Below, piece by piece: positions 36,535 through 45,552 of a DNA stretch of 64,000 nt. How positions within the stretch are numbered: the stretch's first letter is position 1; every line of letters starts with the position of its first letter. The DNA is from Pirellulales bacterium. GTDB lineage: Bacteria; Planctomycetota; Planctomycetia; Pirellulales; JAICIG01. The stretch is from contig DATLUO010000063.1 of assembly GCA_035533075.1 (NCBI GenBank), positions 41,386-105,385 on the forward strand, written 5' to 3'. The translations under genes were made by a program, and so were the position numbers. The notes beneath the pieces are model-generated. The model made no database searches. It was not told the origin of the DNA and worked only from the letters and a program-made list of their open reading frames with translations.

Positions 36535-37719
36535 CTAGCCGGCGGCAGGCGGCTCGGCCGGCGCCAAGCCCAGCACCTCGCGCACACGAGGCTGCACCAC
36601 TTCGCCGTCGCGGGTGACCAGCGTCTCGCGGACGATCGGATCGCTCAGGTCGAAGTTCAAGCTGCCGTCTTTGAGCAAATGGCAGAGCAGCGCGGCGACG
36701 TTGCGCGAATACATCTGGCTGGCGTGCAGCGGGACGGTCGAGGGCAGGTTCGTGGGGCCGAGAATGGTCACGCCGTTTTCCACCACGGTCTCGTCGGGCC
36801 GCGTCAGCTCACAGTTGCCGCCCCGCTCGGCAGCCAGGTCGACGATTACCGAACCGGGCGCCATGGCCCGCACCATCTCGGCCGTCACCAGCACCGGCGA
36901 CTTCTTGCCGGGTATCGCCGCCGTGGTAATGATCGCGTCGCTGGCCGCCACCGCCTTGAGCATCAACTCACGTTGCTTCGCATAGACGCTTTCGTCGAGT
37001 TGCTTGGCATAGCCGCCCTGGTCCTGCGCGCCGGCCGTTTCCAGCGGCAACTCCAGGAACTTGGCCCCCAAGCTCTGCACCTGCTCCTTGACGGCCGGCC
37101 GGACGTCGTAGGCTTCAACCACCGCGCCCAGCCGCCGGGCCGTGGCGATGGCCTGCAAGCCCGCCACGCCGGCGCCCATCACAAATACTTTCGAGGGCGA
37201 AATCGTGCCGGCGGCCGTCATCATCATGGGCAACAGCTTGCCCAGCGTCGTCGCCGCCAGCAGCACGGCTTTGTAGCCCGCGATCGAAGCCATCGACGAT
37301 AAGGCGTCCATGCTCTGAGCACGAGTGATCCGCGGTATCAGCTCCATGGCCAAAAGCGTGCCGCCCCGCGCCGCGATTTGCTGAGCGGCCGATGCGGCCA
37401 CCAGCGGATCGGCAAAGCCGACGAGCACCTGTCCGTGCCGAATCAGCTCCAGGTCGGTGACGCCGGCCTCCAAATTGGCGCCCAACGTGCGGACCTGCGG
37501 TAGACAATCGGCGAGGCGAAACACCTCTGCCCGGTCGGCCGCCAGGCGGACGCCCTCGCGTTCATAGGCCGCGTCGCCGTAGCCGGCAGGGACGCCCGCG
37601 CCCGGTTCCATCACCACCTCGCAACCCAGCTTTCGCAGGGCGGCGACCGAACCGGGCACGAGCGCCACGCGCTTCTCGCCCGGATAGTTCTCTTTGACAA
37701 TGCCGATCATCATGGCCAT
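36535..37719 (-). CDS. pntA: NAD(P) transhydrogenase subunit alpha (alanine-dehydrogenase-like)
   Basis: Binds NAD(H) in the proton-translocating transhydrogenase. ATG 37719 gives MAMMIGIVKENYPGEKRVAL, the standard start; longer in-frame starts add a non-conserved N-terminus. Blocks: CEVVMEPGAGVPAGYGDAAY, ITRAQSMDALSSMASIAGYK, nucleotide fold VFVMGAGVAGLQAIATARRL, VRPAVKEQVQSLGAKFLELP, and AERGGNCELTRPDETVVENG. It ends after about 394 residues without membrane helices, so it is the split pntAA type. The usual pntAB and pntB partners are not next to it. Confidence 0.88.
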   Translation of the reverse strand: MAMMIGIVKENYPGEKRVALVPGSVAALRKLGCEVVMEPGAGVPAGYGDAAYEREGVRLAADRAEVFRLADCLPQVRTLGANLEAGVTDLELIRHGQVLVGFADPLVAASAAQQIAARGGTLLAMELIPRITRAQSMDALSSMASIAGYKAVLLAATTLGKLLPMMMTAAGTISPSKVFVMGAGVAGLQAIATARRLGAVVEAYDVRPAVKEQVQSLGAKFLELPLETAGAQDQGGYAKQLDESVYAKQRELMLKAVAASDAIITTAAIPGKKSPVLVTAEMVRAMAPGSVIVDLAAERGGNCELTRPDETVVENGVTILGPTNLPSTVPLHASQMYSRNVAALLCHLLKDGSLNFDLSDPIVRETLVTRDGEVVQPRVREVLGLAPAEPPAAG

Positions 37720-37814
37720 CAAGGTACGACGGACAGGCCGGTTTTGCAAACTGCTACCTGCGGCGGCGTTTGCCTGCGCCATTCCCACTGGCTTTCAATT
37801 CAATGTCCGTCACC

Positions 37815-37836
37815 AAGCTCGCTGGTCCCACCCTAC
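37815..37836. repeat. Half-copy (22 bp) of the 96-bp inverted repeat
   Basis: AAGCTCGCTGGTCCCACCCT followed by AC equals the outer 22 bases of the right arm of copies A and B. On the minus strand its GTAGGG supplies the TAG stop (37835-37833) of rfbD. Confidence 0.8.
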
Positions 37837-38678
37837 ACGCCCAGATACTCGGCGAGCGCTTCCTGCCAGGTCGGCATGGGCGGGCCGCCCAGGGCGTGAT
37901 ACTTGCCCGTGTCGAGCACGCTGTAGGATGGGCGTGGCGCTCGCGCGCCGTACTCGGCCGTGGTGATGCGTTCGATCGTCACCGTCAGCCCGGCCAGGCG
38001 AAAGATTTCACAGGCGAAATCGTGCCAATTCGTAGCGCCGCCGTTCACCACGTGATACGGGCCAAAGTGCCGGTTTTCCAGCAGGAACAGCACGGCCCGG
38101 GCCACGTGCGGTACATAGCTGGGCGTGCAATGTTGATCGGCCACCACGCGCAGGTGCTTTCCCTGCCGCGCCAGCCGGAGCATCGTCTCGACGAAGTTGC
38201 TGGCGGCCGTATTGGGACCGGGAAGAGCATACAGCCCGCACGTCCGCACGATGATGTGCTGTTGCCAACTCCGTGCCTGCTGTTCGCCTGCCAGCTTGCT
38301 TTGCGCATAGACGCCCTGCGGCGCGGGCGGGTCGTCCTCGCGATAGGGCGCCGTGCGGCCCACATTCTGCCCAAAAACATAGTCGGTGCTGATCTGGACC
38401 AGCGGCACCTGCAGCTCGCCGCACGCACGGGCAAGAAAGCCCACGCCCTCGGCGTTGGCCTTCCAACATTGCTCCGGCTGCTCTTCGGCGCGGTCGACCT
38501 GCGTGTAGGCCGCGGTGTTGATGACGGCCTCGGGCCGCAGTTTGGCAAGCGTCCGGCGCACCCGTTCGGCAGCGGTGATGTCGAGGTGCGACCGGTCGAG
38601 AGCCGTCGCCCGGTTGCCCAAAAGCCGACAAAGTTCGCGGCCTAATTGCCCGCCGGCTCCCGTTACGGCGATCGTCAT
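37833..38678 (-). CDS. rfbD: dTDP-4-dehydrorhamnose reductase
   Basis: Last step of dTDP-L-rhamnose synthesis: NADPH-dependent reduction of the 4-keto sugar, supplying rhamnose for surface glycans. SDR-type features are the nucleotide loop AVTGAGGQLGRELCR, INTAAYTQVDRAEEQPEQCW, the STDYVF block (VQISTDYVFGQNVG), and YAQSKLAGEQ with the catalytic Tyr/Lys. The tail block PPMPTWQEALAEYLGV is the family end. The length is 281 residues. The other rhamnose genes are not in the window. The stop codon lies within a repeat arm. Confidence 0.93.
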   Translation of the reverse strand: MTIAVTGAGGQLGRELCRLLGNRATALDRSHLDITAAERVRRTLAKLRPEAVINTAAYTQVDRAEEQPEQCWKANAEGVGFLARACGELQVPLVQISTDYVFGQNVGRTAPYREDDPPAPQGVYAQSKLAGEQQARSWQQHIIVRTCGLYALPGPNTAASNFVETMLRLARQGKHLRVVADQHCTPSYVPHVARAVLFLLENRHFGPYHVVNGGATNWHDFACEIFRLAGLTVTIERITTAEYGARAPRPSYSVLDTGKYHALGGPPMPTWQEALAEYLGV

Positions 38679-38688
38679 GGATACCGCT

Positions 38689-39162
38689 CTACTCGCTGCG
38701 AAATCGCACTTGCTTGATTGCCGTCGGATCGCTTTTCGAGGGCGCGTGCCACTCGAGCGTCGAAACCTGTTCGCCGTCGTCGCCGGCTTGCTCTGCTTCG
38801 CTTTCGTCGGCAGCCTGCGGGCCCTCGTCGGAACCTGGCTGGTCCGCGTCCGGGGTCAGGCCGGCATCGGAATCCGGCGACAAGTCGTCCATCTCCAATC
38901 CCGGCCGAGGTTCTTCGTCGGGCGGGGGCGCCGGCGTCGGCTCAGGACCAGACTCGTCGGTTGCCGCACCCGGCTCGCCCGCGGGTTGTTCATCGGCCCG
39001 CTTCATGGCCGGGTCGCCGCCGAGCACCGAGTTCTTGCGGTACATAAAGTCACCGCCCTGTTCCGGCATCGGACCACAATAATCGTAGTTGCCTTGGCAA
39101 GATACGCAACCGGTGAAGACGCAAAAGCAAAGTGCCACGATCAACCAGCGTCGGCGGTACAT
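38689..39162 (-). CDS. Lipoprotein of unknown function with acidic tail
   Basis: ATG 39162 is preceded by GGAGGGGAG (ribosome-binding site, 7-8-base spacer). The N-terminus MYRRRWLIVALCFCVFTGCV is a type II signal with lipobox FTGC, giving a lipidated Cys19. A short Cys-containing region (VSCQGNYDYCGPMPEQGGDF) follows. The remaining ~100 residues are Asp/Glu/Pro-rich and low in complexity. It is probably a surface lipoprotein with a flexible acidic stalk. The length is 157 residues, ten bases upstream of rfbD on the same strand. Confidence 0.7.
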   Translation of the reverse strand: MYRRRWLIVALCFCVFTGCVSCQGNYDYCGPMPEQGGDFMYRKNSVLGGDPAMKRADEQPAGEPGAATDESGPEPTPAPPPDEEPRPGLEMDDLSPDSDAGLTPDADQPGSDEGPQAADESEAEQAGDDGEQVSTLEWHAPSKSDPTAIKQVRFRSE

Positions 39163-39282
39163 CGAGATTTTCTCCCCTCCCGGCAGAAGCGATCTTGGGT
39201 AGAGACGAGCCGTAGCGATATATTCGTCCGAACAATCCGCCCAACCAGCATCTTTTTCCAGCGAAATTGATCGCCTCGGCAA

Positions 39283-41061
39283 ATGATCGCGTCCGATTCC
39301 CTTCGCCAAATGCCGCAGAAATCCCCGACAAGCCAGATTGCGCCCTCGGCCCACCGCGCGCGGAAGTGGCTCAGCATTGCCGCACTGGTCTTATTGACCG
39401 TTTTGCTGCGAGTTCCGGGCATCCAGCGGCCTCTGGTGGGGCATTATGCCACCAAGAGCGCGATGTACGCCATGATGGCGCGCAATTGGGCCTTGGGCCG
39501 CGCCCCGTTCTGGCTGCCGACGACCGATTGCCTGGCCGGCGGCGAGCGAGGGTGGCACCTGCTGGAAATTCCGCTGGCAGCATACTTGGCCGGGGCGGGA
39601 TGGGCGGTCTGCGGCGGCCCACTCGATCTATGGGGCCGGTCGGTCTCGATCGTATTCAGCGCCGGGGCAGCAGTGCTGTTGTATCTGTTGGTGCGTCGCT
39701 GGCACTCGGACCGGGCCGCCTCGGTCGCGGCGCTCGTGTTCACCTTTTCGCCGGCGTCGATCATCTTCGGCCAAAGCTTTATGCTGGAACCGTCGGTCGT
39801 GTTCCTCATGCTGGCCACGTTGTGGTGTATGGAGAACTGGCTGGAGGGCGTGCCGGAACGCCACGGAGCGCGTTCCCTAATCGGTTTTGCCGATCAACAC
39901 GGGCAATGCATTGAGCGTAGGGTGGGACCAGCGAGCTTGCGAGCGCCGGCCCACCGATGGCGACGTCGATTACGGTGGGCCGGCGCTCGCAAGCTCGCTG
40001 GTCCCACCCTACATCGACTCGCGCCGACGTGTTGCTGCCCACGCCGCGCCACGTGGTTTGCGCTCGCTACGATGAGCCTGGCCATGCTGCTTTGTTCCAA
40101 GATTTACATGATTGTCATTCTGCTGCCGTTGGCGGCGAAGGCCGGGAGAAAGTGTACGGATTTGCCAGCGGCCCTGCGACGGCGATGGTCGTTTGCCTGT
40201 TTGGCGATGCTGGCGATCGGCATTCTGCCCGCCGTTGCCTGGTGCCTGTTGGTGCTGTGGCTGGCGTCGTCCGACCATGCCCTCAGCTCGCGGGTATTCG
40301 ACTCGCTCCGTCACAGCGGCGCGGTGCATCACGTGCCCAGCGCGATGCTGGCCAGTCCCGATTTTTATTGGCGACTGCTCGGCAATCTGTGGGGCGTCGG
40401 CCTGACGCCGGTTGGCGCGGCGCTGGCCGGATTGGGCCTGTGCAGCCGGTCGTCGCGTCGGCACTTGAGCTGGCTGGCGGCCATGGCCCTCTTGGTGGCG
40501 CTATTGCCCGGCAAGTTTTTCGAGCTGCATTATTACACACTGATCCTCGTGCCGGCATTATCCGTGCTGGCCGGCATCGGCTGGGAAGAGTTGGCCGGCT
40601 GGATTTCCGGGCGAGTGGCTCGTGGCACGAGTCACAAAGCATTCGTTGCGTCGGCCTGCATGCTGGCTGGGATTGCGTGTTCGTTGCGGTTGGCCATCGG
40701 CCCGGCATTCGTCACGCCGCGGGAAGACCGCGCCGTAACCGTTGCCGCGGCCGCGGTGCGAGAGCTATCGGCCGAGGGCGAGCCCGTGGCGACGCTGCAT
40801 GGTGCGGGACCGGATCTACTCTACTACTGCAATCGGCCGGGCTGGGCCTTATCGGCCAACGATCGCCGCTTGGAGCAAACCGTCGACCGCTGCCGACGGC
40901 AGGGCGCCCGTTGGCTCGTCGTCGCCGACTTGGCCCCGATCGAAGCGAATCCGGCCCTGAAGGCCGTCCTGGGGACTCTTCCGATGGTTCGCAATGGAGA
41001 CGACTACCGCGTATATCGGCTGGCAGCAAGTCCGCAACGCTTGGCGCAGCAGCGCCCCTAA
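39283..41061 (+). CDS. GT39/ArnT-like membrane glycosyltransferase carrying an in-frame 96-bp repeat insertion
   Basis: Polyprenyl-phosphate-sugar-dependent glycosyltransferase-like membrane protein with about ten hydrophobic helices (LSIAALVLLTVLLRVPGIQR, ASVAALVFTFSPASIIFGQS, then LAMLLCSKIYMIVILLPLAA). The first extracytoplasmic loop reads GHYATKSAMYAMMARNWALG and lacks the usual acidic pair of ArnT/PMT enzymes, so activity is uncertain. At 39917-40012 a 96-bp inverted repeat lies inside the gene and is translated as 32 extra residues (RRVGPASLRAPAHRW...) in a loop between two helices without a stop. The final 592 residues include a soluble C-terminal part (VAAAAVRELSAEGEPVATLH...). It starts divergently from the lipoprotein gene. 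Confidence 0.8.
   Translation: MIASDSLRQMPQKSPTSQIAPSAHRARKWLSIAALVLLTVLLRVPGIQRPLVGHYATKSAMYAMMARNWALGRAPFWLPTTDCLAGGERGWHLLEIPLAAYLAGAGWAVCGGPLDLWGRSVSIVFSAGAAVLLYLLVRRWHSDRAASVAALVFTFSPASIIFGQSFMLEPSVVFLMLATLWCMENWLEGVPERHGARSLIGFADQHGQCIERRVGPASLRAPAHRWRRRLRWAGARKLAGPTLHRLAPTCCCPRRATWFALATMSLAMLLCSKIYMIVILLPLAAKAGRKCTDLPAALRRRWSFACLAMLAIGILPAVAWCLLVLWLASSDHALSSRVFDSLRHSGAVHHVPSAMLASPDFYWRLLGNLWGVGLTPVGAALAGLGLCSRSSRRHLSWLAAMALLVALLPGKFFELHYYTLILVPALSVLAGIGWEELAGWISGRVARGTSHKAFVASACMLAGIACSLRLAIGPAFVTPREDRAVTVAAAAVRELSAEGEPVATLHGAGPDLLYYCNRPGWALSANDRRLEQTVDRCRRQGARWLVVADLAPIEANPALKAVLGTLPMVRNGDDYRVYRLAASPQRLAQQRP
39917..40012. repeat. 96-bp inverted repeat, full copy B (inside a coding region)
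   Basis: The left arm 39917-39956 starts GTAGGGTGGGACCAGCGAGC. The right arm 39973-40012 is its exact complement, and the loop is 16 bases (39957-39972). The total length of 96 bp is a multiple of three, and this reading frame through both arms has no stop codon, so the host ORF stays open. Confidence 0.92.
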
Positions 41062-41085
41062 AAGCCACCCCCTGCGGGAACAGGG

Positions 41086-43152
41086 TTACGATGCTCTTAA
41101 CGCCTCCAGGTATCTGACCACCGCCGCGCGAACGGCACGATTCGACGCGCCCATAAGCTGTTTCAGGGCACGGTCCGTCAATTCTCCGCGTCGGCGCAAC
41201 AGCGCCGCGGCCTGGATGGCGGTCGCTTCGTCGTAGTCCGCAAGGAGCTTGGCGAGGCGATCGACGTCGCCCGCGGCCTGCCCAACGAGTTCGTGCGCAT
41301 AGTCGCGGGGGCTCGTATATTCCGATGAGCCGTCCGCGTCGATATAGACCGCTCCTGTCGCGCCGAGCGTGTAGGGCTTCCATTCGGGCGAACCGGGCTG
41401 GTACGGCTTCGCCGTGGGCCAATAGGGCTTTGAAACGCCCGGACCGATGGCCACAACAACAAGCTGTACGTCGTGGTGCGGTCTCGGAATTGACCATGTC
41501 GATTCGTACTTGACGCCCGCTTGGCCGGTTTCCGGCAGCTTTTCACGGCGAGCTTCGCGGCCATTGACAAACAGCACCACTTCGTCGGCATTGCTCCACG
41601 ACGGGCCAAGCACGCGGACACGAATGCTCAGCTCTGCGGACTTCGCCGCCGGCACGGTTTCGCCAGGCCCATACCGGCCGTTTACTTCCATGTCCGCCGC
41701 CAGACCGAAGCACACCAGTACCCGTCCGGCAAGCAAGCTCTCGACTGCCTCGGCGACGTCGATCTTGCCGGGTTGGTCATCGCGGCAACGGAGATAGGTG
41801 CGGGCCTGGCCGACGATCGATCGGGCCACGTCGTGCGAATCGCTGGAGCCGACCGGCGTCATGCGACGGCCGGCGTTCAGCAGCCCAAACCAGTCATGCA
41901 CCAACCGCCAAGGGTCGGTTTGCAACGCGCCTGAGTTGACAAGTTCAATCGCGTTGGCTTGCAAATCCCATCCGTCGAGTTCTTCGCCCGACAGAGAAAC
42001 GTGCCGCGCCGGGGCAAAGGGGCGAAAGCCGCCGTGCAAATCGCGTGGATGATTGAGCACGACCACACGACCTTTTTTTGGGTCGATCGCGTCGAAGACG
42101 GCCGGCCAGTTGGCGCCGCGAAAATCAATCACCGGACCGGTGGTATCGAGCGGGAAGACGTTGAAGTGGCCAACTCGCGTGGTGACCTCATTGCCAACGA
42201 CCGGCGTCAAGAAGCCGCTCAAGCCGGTCGCCGCCAGCGCCGGCCGATAATCGATCTGCACGTTGTGGTCCGTGGCGATCGGCAATTCGAGGCCTTCGCC
42301 GGCGAGCGTCACCAGGCGTTCGTCGAGAGTCGCGTCGCCGTGCCCTGAGTAGGTCAAGGTGTGAACGTGCGTGTCGCAGCTTACGTAGCCCGGCATCGGC
42401 ACTTCGCGGCGGATGGCCAACCGAACGGCATGCCGCCGGCCCGCGGCAAGCACGACCTGCTCGGCGTCCACGCCGTATTCGAAGCCGCGTCCCGCATAAA
42501 CGGTATATTTTCCGGCGGGCAAACCAAATTCGGCCTCTCCATCGGCGGTGTAGATCACTCCCGGCCGCACAGCGAGACGCTTGCTGGACTCCGCACCGAT
42601 CGACATCAGCGAGCCGTATTCATCGACGACGGTCACTCGCGACGGAATGGGCCGCCCGCTCTCGGCGTCGGCAACCACGACGCTTAGCGTAGCGGCGCGC
42701 AGCGCCTCTGCGCGGGACTGGTCGATGAGCCGCAGGTCGCCAACTTCGATGTCGTCGGAGGGCTGCCCGTTGCCTTCGATCGAAAGCTGATTCTGGCCGG
42801 GCAGCAGAGCCGAGGAAGGGATTTCCCAAAACGTCGTCATGCAGTTCTCGTCGGTAGGCAGCGAGCCGAGCTCGTGGTCGTTCAGGCGCAAACGCCAGTT
42901 TTGCTTCACGTCCCGCTGCCGCAGGCGAAGCGTGTACGGTGCGCGGGCCGGTTCGCCGGCAAAGGTCACTTTCCAGGTCTTGCCCTCCGCCTCTTCTGGA
43001 AACTCCGCCCATTCGCGTTCGTCGCCTGAACGGAGATGGTGCATCCGAGCGGCAAGTACCTGCTCGGTGGCCGCGCAAGGGGTCAGGCTGATCGCCAGAC
43101 CGGAAAGAATCGCGGCGATGCCGCGAGGGACCAAAGCAGCAGGTGGTTTCAT
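41086..43152 (-). CDS. CehA/McbA family metallohydrolase (PHP-type), exported
   Basis: CehA/McbA-type enzymes are metal-dependent hydrolases with a PHP-like barrel; known members cleave carbaryl. A signal peptide (IAAILSGLAISLTPCAATEQ) is followed by a beta-rich region with a galactose-binding-like module (LRLNDHELGSLPTDENCMTT) and a carboxypeptidase-like unit (VTVVDEYGSLMSIG...). The PHP part shows metal motifs VSCDTHVHTLTYSGHGDATL, ELPIATDHNVQIDY and VVVLNHPRDLHGGF. A late block is TPVGSSDSHDVARSIVGQAR. The C-terminal ~80 residues are helical, HEAT-like. The length is 688 residues. It is convergent with the glycosyltransferase gene (24-bp gap). The native substrate is unknown. Confidence 0.85.
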   Translation of the reverse strand: MKPPAALVPRGIAAILSGLAISLTPCAATEQVLAARMHHLRSGDEREWAEFPEEAEGKTWKVTFAGEPARAPYTLRLRQRDVKQNWRLRLNDHELGSLPTDENCMTTFWEIPSSALLPGQNQLSIEGNGQPSDDIEVGDLRLIDQSRAEALRAATLSVVVADAESGRPIPSRVTVVDEYGSLMSIGAESSKRLAVRPGVIYTADGEAEFGLPAGKYTVYAGRGFEYGVDAEQVVLAAGRRHAVRLAIRREVPMPGYVSCDTHVHTLTYSGHGDATLDERLVTLAGEGLELPIATDHNVQIDYRPALAATGLSGFLTPVVGNEVTTRVGHFNVFPLDTTGPVIDFRGANWPAVFDAIDPKKGRVVVLNHPRDLHGGFRPFAPARHVSLSGEELDGWDLQANAIELVNSGALQTDPWRLVHDWFGLLNAGRRMTPVGSSDSHDVARSIVGQARTYLRCRDDQPGKIDVAEAVESLLAGRVLVCFGLAADMEVNGRYGPGETVPAAKSAELSIRVRVLGPSWSNADEVVLFVNGREARREKLPETGQAGVKYESTWSIPRPHHDVQLVVVAIGPGVSKPYWPTAKPYQPGSPEWKPYTLGATGAVYIDADGSSEYTSPRDYAHELVGQAAGDVDRLAKLLADYDEATAIQAAALLRRRGELTDRALKQLMGASNRAVRAAVVRYLEALRAS

Positions 43153-43255
43153 CCACGCTCCTATCGCGCCAAGGAAGTTGTTGCGGGCCCAATGATAACA
43201 TGGGGCGTAAGGGGCGCGGATTGAATAACTTCGCAGTTTGCTCGTGCATCGCGGA

Positions 43256-43314
43256 CGTAGGGGGCCTTCCTAGGCCGTCCAAACCGGGCGACGGCCTAGG
43301 AAGGCCGCCCCACG
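43256..43314. repeat. Inverted repeat of the GGCCTTCCTAGGCCGTC type
   Basis: GGCCTTCCTAGGCCGTC (43263-43279) and its exact complement (43290-43306) are separated by ten bases; the outer flanks CGTAGGG/CCCCACG extend the pairing imperfectly. It lies between two divergent genes. Confidence 0.7.
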
Positions 43315-43472
43315 TCGCGTGCGATTGCGGAAGTCATTTAATCCTCGCCCCTAAACGGCCGGTATCGCGAGGCTTTGCGCAGAACCGGTGGCCAACGGCG
43401 ATCTGGTAGCTTCGCTGGCAAGCTGGCGATAAAATGACGGAGGCATTCTGGGGCGTCGCGACCGGTGTATTC

Positions 43473-44900
43473 ATGGCCCTTCAGTTCGACGGCTCCGCCT
43501 CGCTTTTCTACCGTACCCAGCGGCGTGAGTTGCTGCGGATCGGCGGCTTGTCGCTGTTGGGGCTGACCGCCGCGGAGCTCAGCCGCCTTCGCGCTGGTGC
43601 GGCGAACCATGCGACGCTCCAACGCCGGCGGAAAAACGCCTGCGTGTTCCTCTTCCTCTTCGGCGGCCCAAGCCATATCGACCTCTGGGATATGAAGACT
43701 GAGGCGCCGCTGGAAATTCGCGGCGCGTTCAGGCCGGCGTCGACCCGTGTGCCGGGCATCCAGCTTTGTGAACATTTGCCATTGCTGGCGGGCGAGATGG
43801 ATAAAATCTGCCTGCTGCGATCGATGACCCATCGCATGAACGTACACGGCCCGGCATGCAGCGAGATCTTCACCGGACGCGAATACTTCGGGCCTCCCAC
43901 CACCGACCAGGCCACCCGCGAGGATTGGCCCTCGCTCAGCGCCATGACGACGCGCTACGGCGGCACTCGGACCGGCCTGCCGCCCGCCGTCGTATTGCCG
44001 TGGTACTTGCAGTTTCCGGGGCAGCCGAAGCGAATTGCCGGCCAGACCGGCGGCCGCATGGGGGAGCAACACAACGCGTTTCTCGTCGAAGGCGACTTTG
44101 CTCGCGCGGACTTTCAGATCGAGGGCCTGCAGTTGACTGGCGACGTGCCCTGGCCGCGCATCGCCGGCCGGCGCGAGCTGCTGCGCACTCTGAGATCGTC
44201 TGCGGCGTCGGCGGCCGACCCAAGTTCGACGGAAGCCGCGTTCGACCTGAACCGAAACGCCGTTTACTCGCTGCTGGAAACCAACACCAGCGAGGCGCTC
44301 GATCTGACGCGCGAGCCGCCCGCCGTGCGCGAGCGATACGGTCCGACGACCGCGGGGCAGAGCCTGCTCATGGCCCGGCGATTGATCGAAGCCGGTGTCT
44401 CCTTGGTGACCGTCAATTGGCAGGACGAGACGAAGATCGACGGCGTCAATACTTGCTGGGACACGCATCAAAACAACTTTCCAAAATTGAAGAACCTGCT
44501 GTGCCCGATCTTCGATCGCGCCTTTTCGGCCTTTGTTTCCGATTTGGACGGCCGGGGCCTGCTGGAGACGACCTTGGTGGTGGCGGTGGGCGAATTCGGC
44601 CGTACGCCGAAGATCGGGCAATTCACTCAAAGCAGCAACACGAAATCGACCGGCCGCGACCATTGGCCCCACGCCTTCACCGCCTTGTTGGCGGGAGGTG
44701 GAGTGCGCGGAGGGCAAGTCTACGGTGAGACCACGCGCAACGGCGGCTATGTGGCCGACAAGCCCGTGACTCCGGCCGATCTCAGCGCCACCCTCCTGCA
44801 TCACCTGGGGATCGACTTCGGCGTCAAGTATGAAGATGACTTCCAGCGTCTGCGACACCGGCTCAGCGACGGTCGCGTGATACAGGAACTGTTCGGCTAG
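43473..44900 (+). CDS. DUF1501 domain-containing protein, Tat-exported (stand-alone copy)
   Basis: The start at ATG 43473 gives MALQFDGSASLFYRTQRREL followed by LRIGGLSLLGLTAAEL, a twin-arginine signal; an in-frame ATG at 43434 is an alternative. Family blocks: [100 protein letters not shown], and PVTPADLSATLLHHLGIDF. The length is 475 residues. Unlike the two other DUF1501 genes here it has no adjacent DUF1549/DUF1553 partner. The promoter region upstream carries an inverted repeat. Confidence 0.87.
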   Translation: MALQFDGSASLFYRTQRRELLRIGGLSLLGLTAAELSRLRAGAANHATLQRRRKNACVFLFLFGGPSHIDLWDMKTEAPLEIRGAFRPASTRVPGIQLCEHLPLLAGEMDKICLLRSMTHRMNVHGPACSEIFTGREYFGPPTTDQATREDWPSLSAMTTRYGGTRTGLPPAVVLPWYLQFPGQPKRIAGQTGGRMGEQHNAFLVEGDFARADFQIEGLQLTGDVPWPRIAGRRELLRTLRSSAASAADPSSTEAAFDLNRNAVYSLLETNTSEALDLTREPPAVRERYGPTTAGQSLLMARRLIEAGVSLVTVNWQDETKIDGVNTCWDTHQNNFPKLKNLLCPIFDRAFSAFVSDLDGRGLLETTLVVAVGEFGRTPKIGQFTQSSNTKSTGRDHWPHAFTALLAGGGVRGGQVYGETTRNGGYVADKPVTPADLSATLLHHLGIDFGVKYEDDFQRLRHRLSDGRVIQELFG

Positions 44901-44975
44901 TTTGCCGCCGACGGTCCCGTTGATTATGCTATCAGCCTGACACCAAGCGCGGCCATCAACCGGAGTCTTAACTGT

Positions 44976-45530
44976 ATGGCGAAGGCCAAATCAATCGAGG
45001 GCACGACGAAGAGCGACCTTGTTCGCGAGTACCTGCGTTCAAATCCGCCTGCCACGGCCAACCAGATCGTGGCCGATTTGAGGCCCTACGGAGTCTCGCT
45101 GGCATTGGCGAAGAAAGTCAAATCCAAGGAAGGTCGCAAACGCCGCGAAGCCGGCCGCAAGCCCGGCCGCGCCACATCAGCGCCCGCGGCCAGACACCAG
45201 GCCGGCACCAAGACCGAAGCGATCCGTCAGGCTGCGGAAGGCATGCCCAAGCCCGTTCGGCCGCGTGACGTGGTGGCCGCCCTCGCCGAGCAGGGCATCG
45301 AGGTGGCCCGTCGCCACGTGGGCCAGGTACTCAAGAGCATGGGATTGCGACGGCGACGGCGAGGCCGGACGGCAACCGCTTCCGGCACGGCGACGGTCGG
45401 CCGACCGGCGACCGTGGCCGCCTCGGCGACTCTGTCGCTCGAAGCGCTGTTGGCGGCCAAGAAACTTGCCGATCAGCTCGGCGTCGACGCCGCCAAGCAG
45501 GCTGTGGATGCGCTTGCCAGGCTGAGCTGA
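44976..45530 (+). CDS. Basic protein with duplicated helix-turn-helix-like units
   Basis: A 184-residue, very basic product. Two similar helical units are visible: TKSDLVREYLRSNPPATANQ with IVADLRPYGVSLALAKKVKS, and TEAIRQAAEGMPKPVRPRDV with VAALAEQGIEVARRHVGQVL. Each looks like a winged-helix or HTH of the kind that binds DNA. A linker rich in Arg/Lys/Ala (GRKRREAGRKPGRATSAPAA) joins them, and a short C-terminal helix (ALLAAKKLADQLGVDAAKQA) follows. No family name is certain. It may be a nucleoid-associated or regulatory protein. A terminator follows 23 bases after the stop. Confidence 0.65.
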   Translation: MAKAKSIEGTTKSDLVREYLRSNPPATANQIVADLRPYGVSLALAKKVKSKEGRKRREAGRKPGRATSAPAARHQAGTKTEAIRQAAEGMPKPVRPRDVVAALAEQGIEVARRHVGQVLKSMGLRRRRRGRTATASGTATVGRPATVAASATLSLEALLAAKKLADQLGVDAAKQAVDALARLS

Positions 45531-45552
45531 AGGCTGCAAGAGGCGAAACAAA

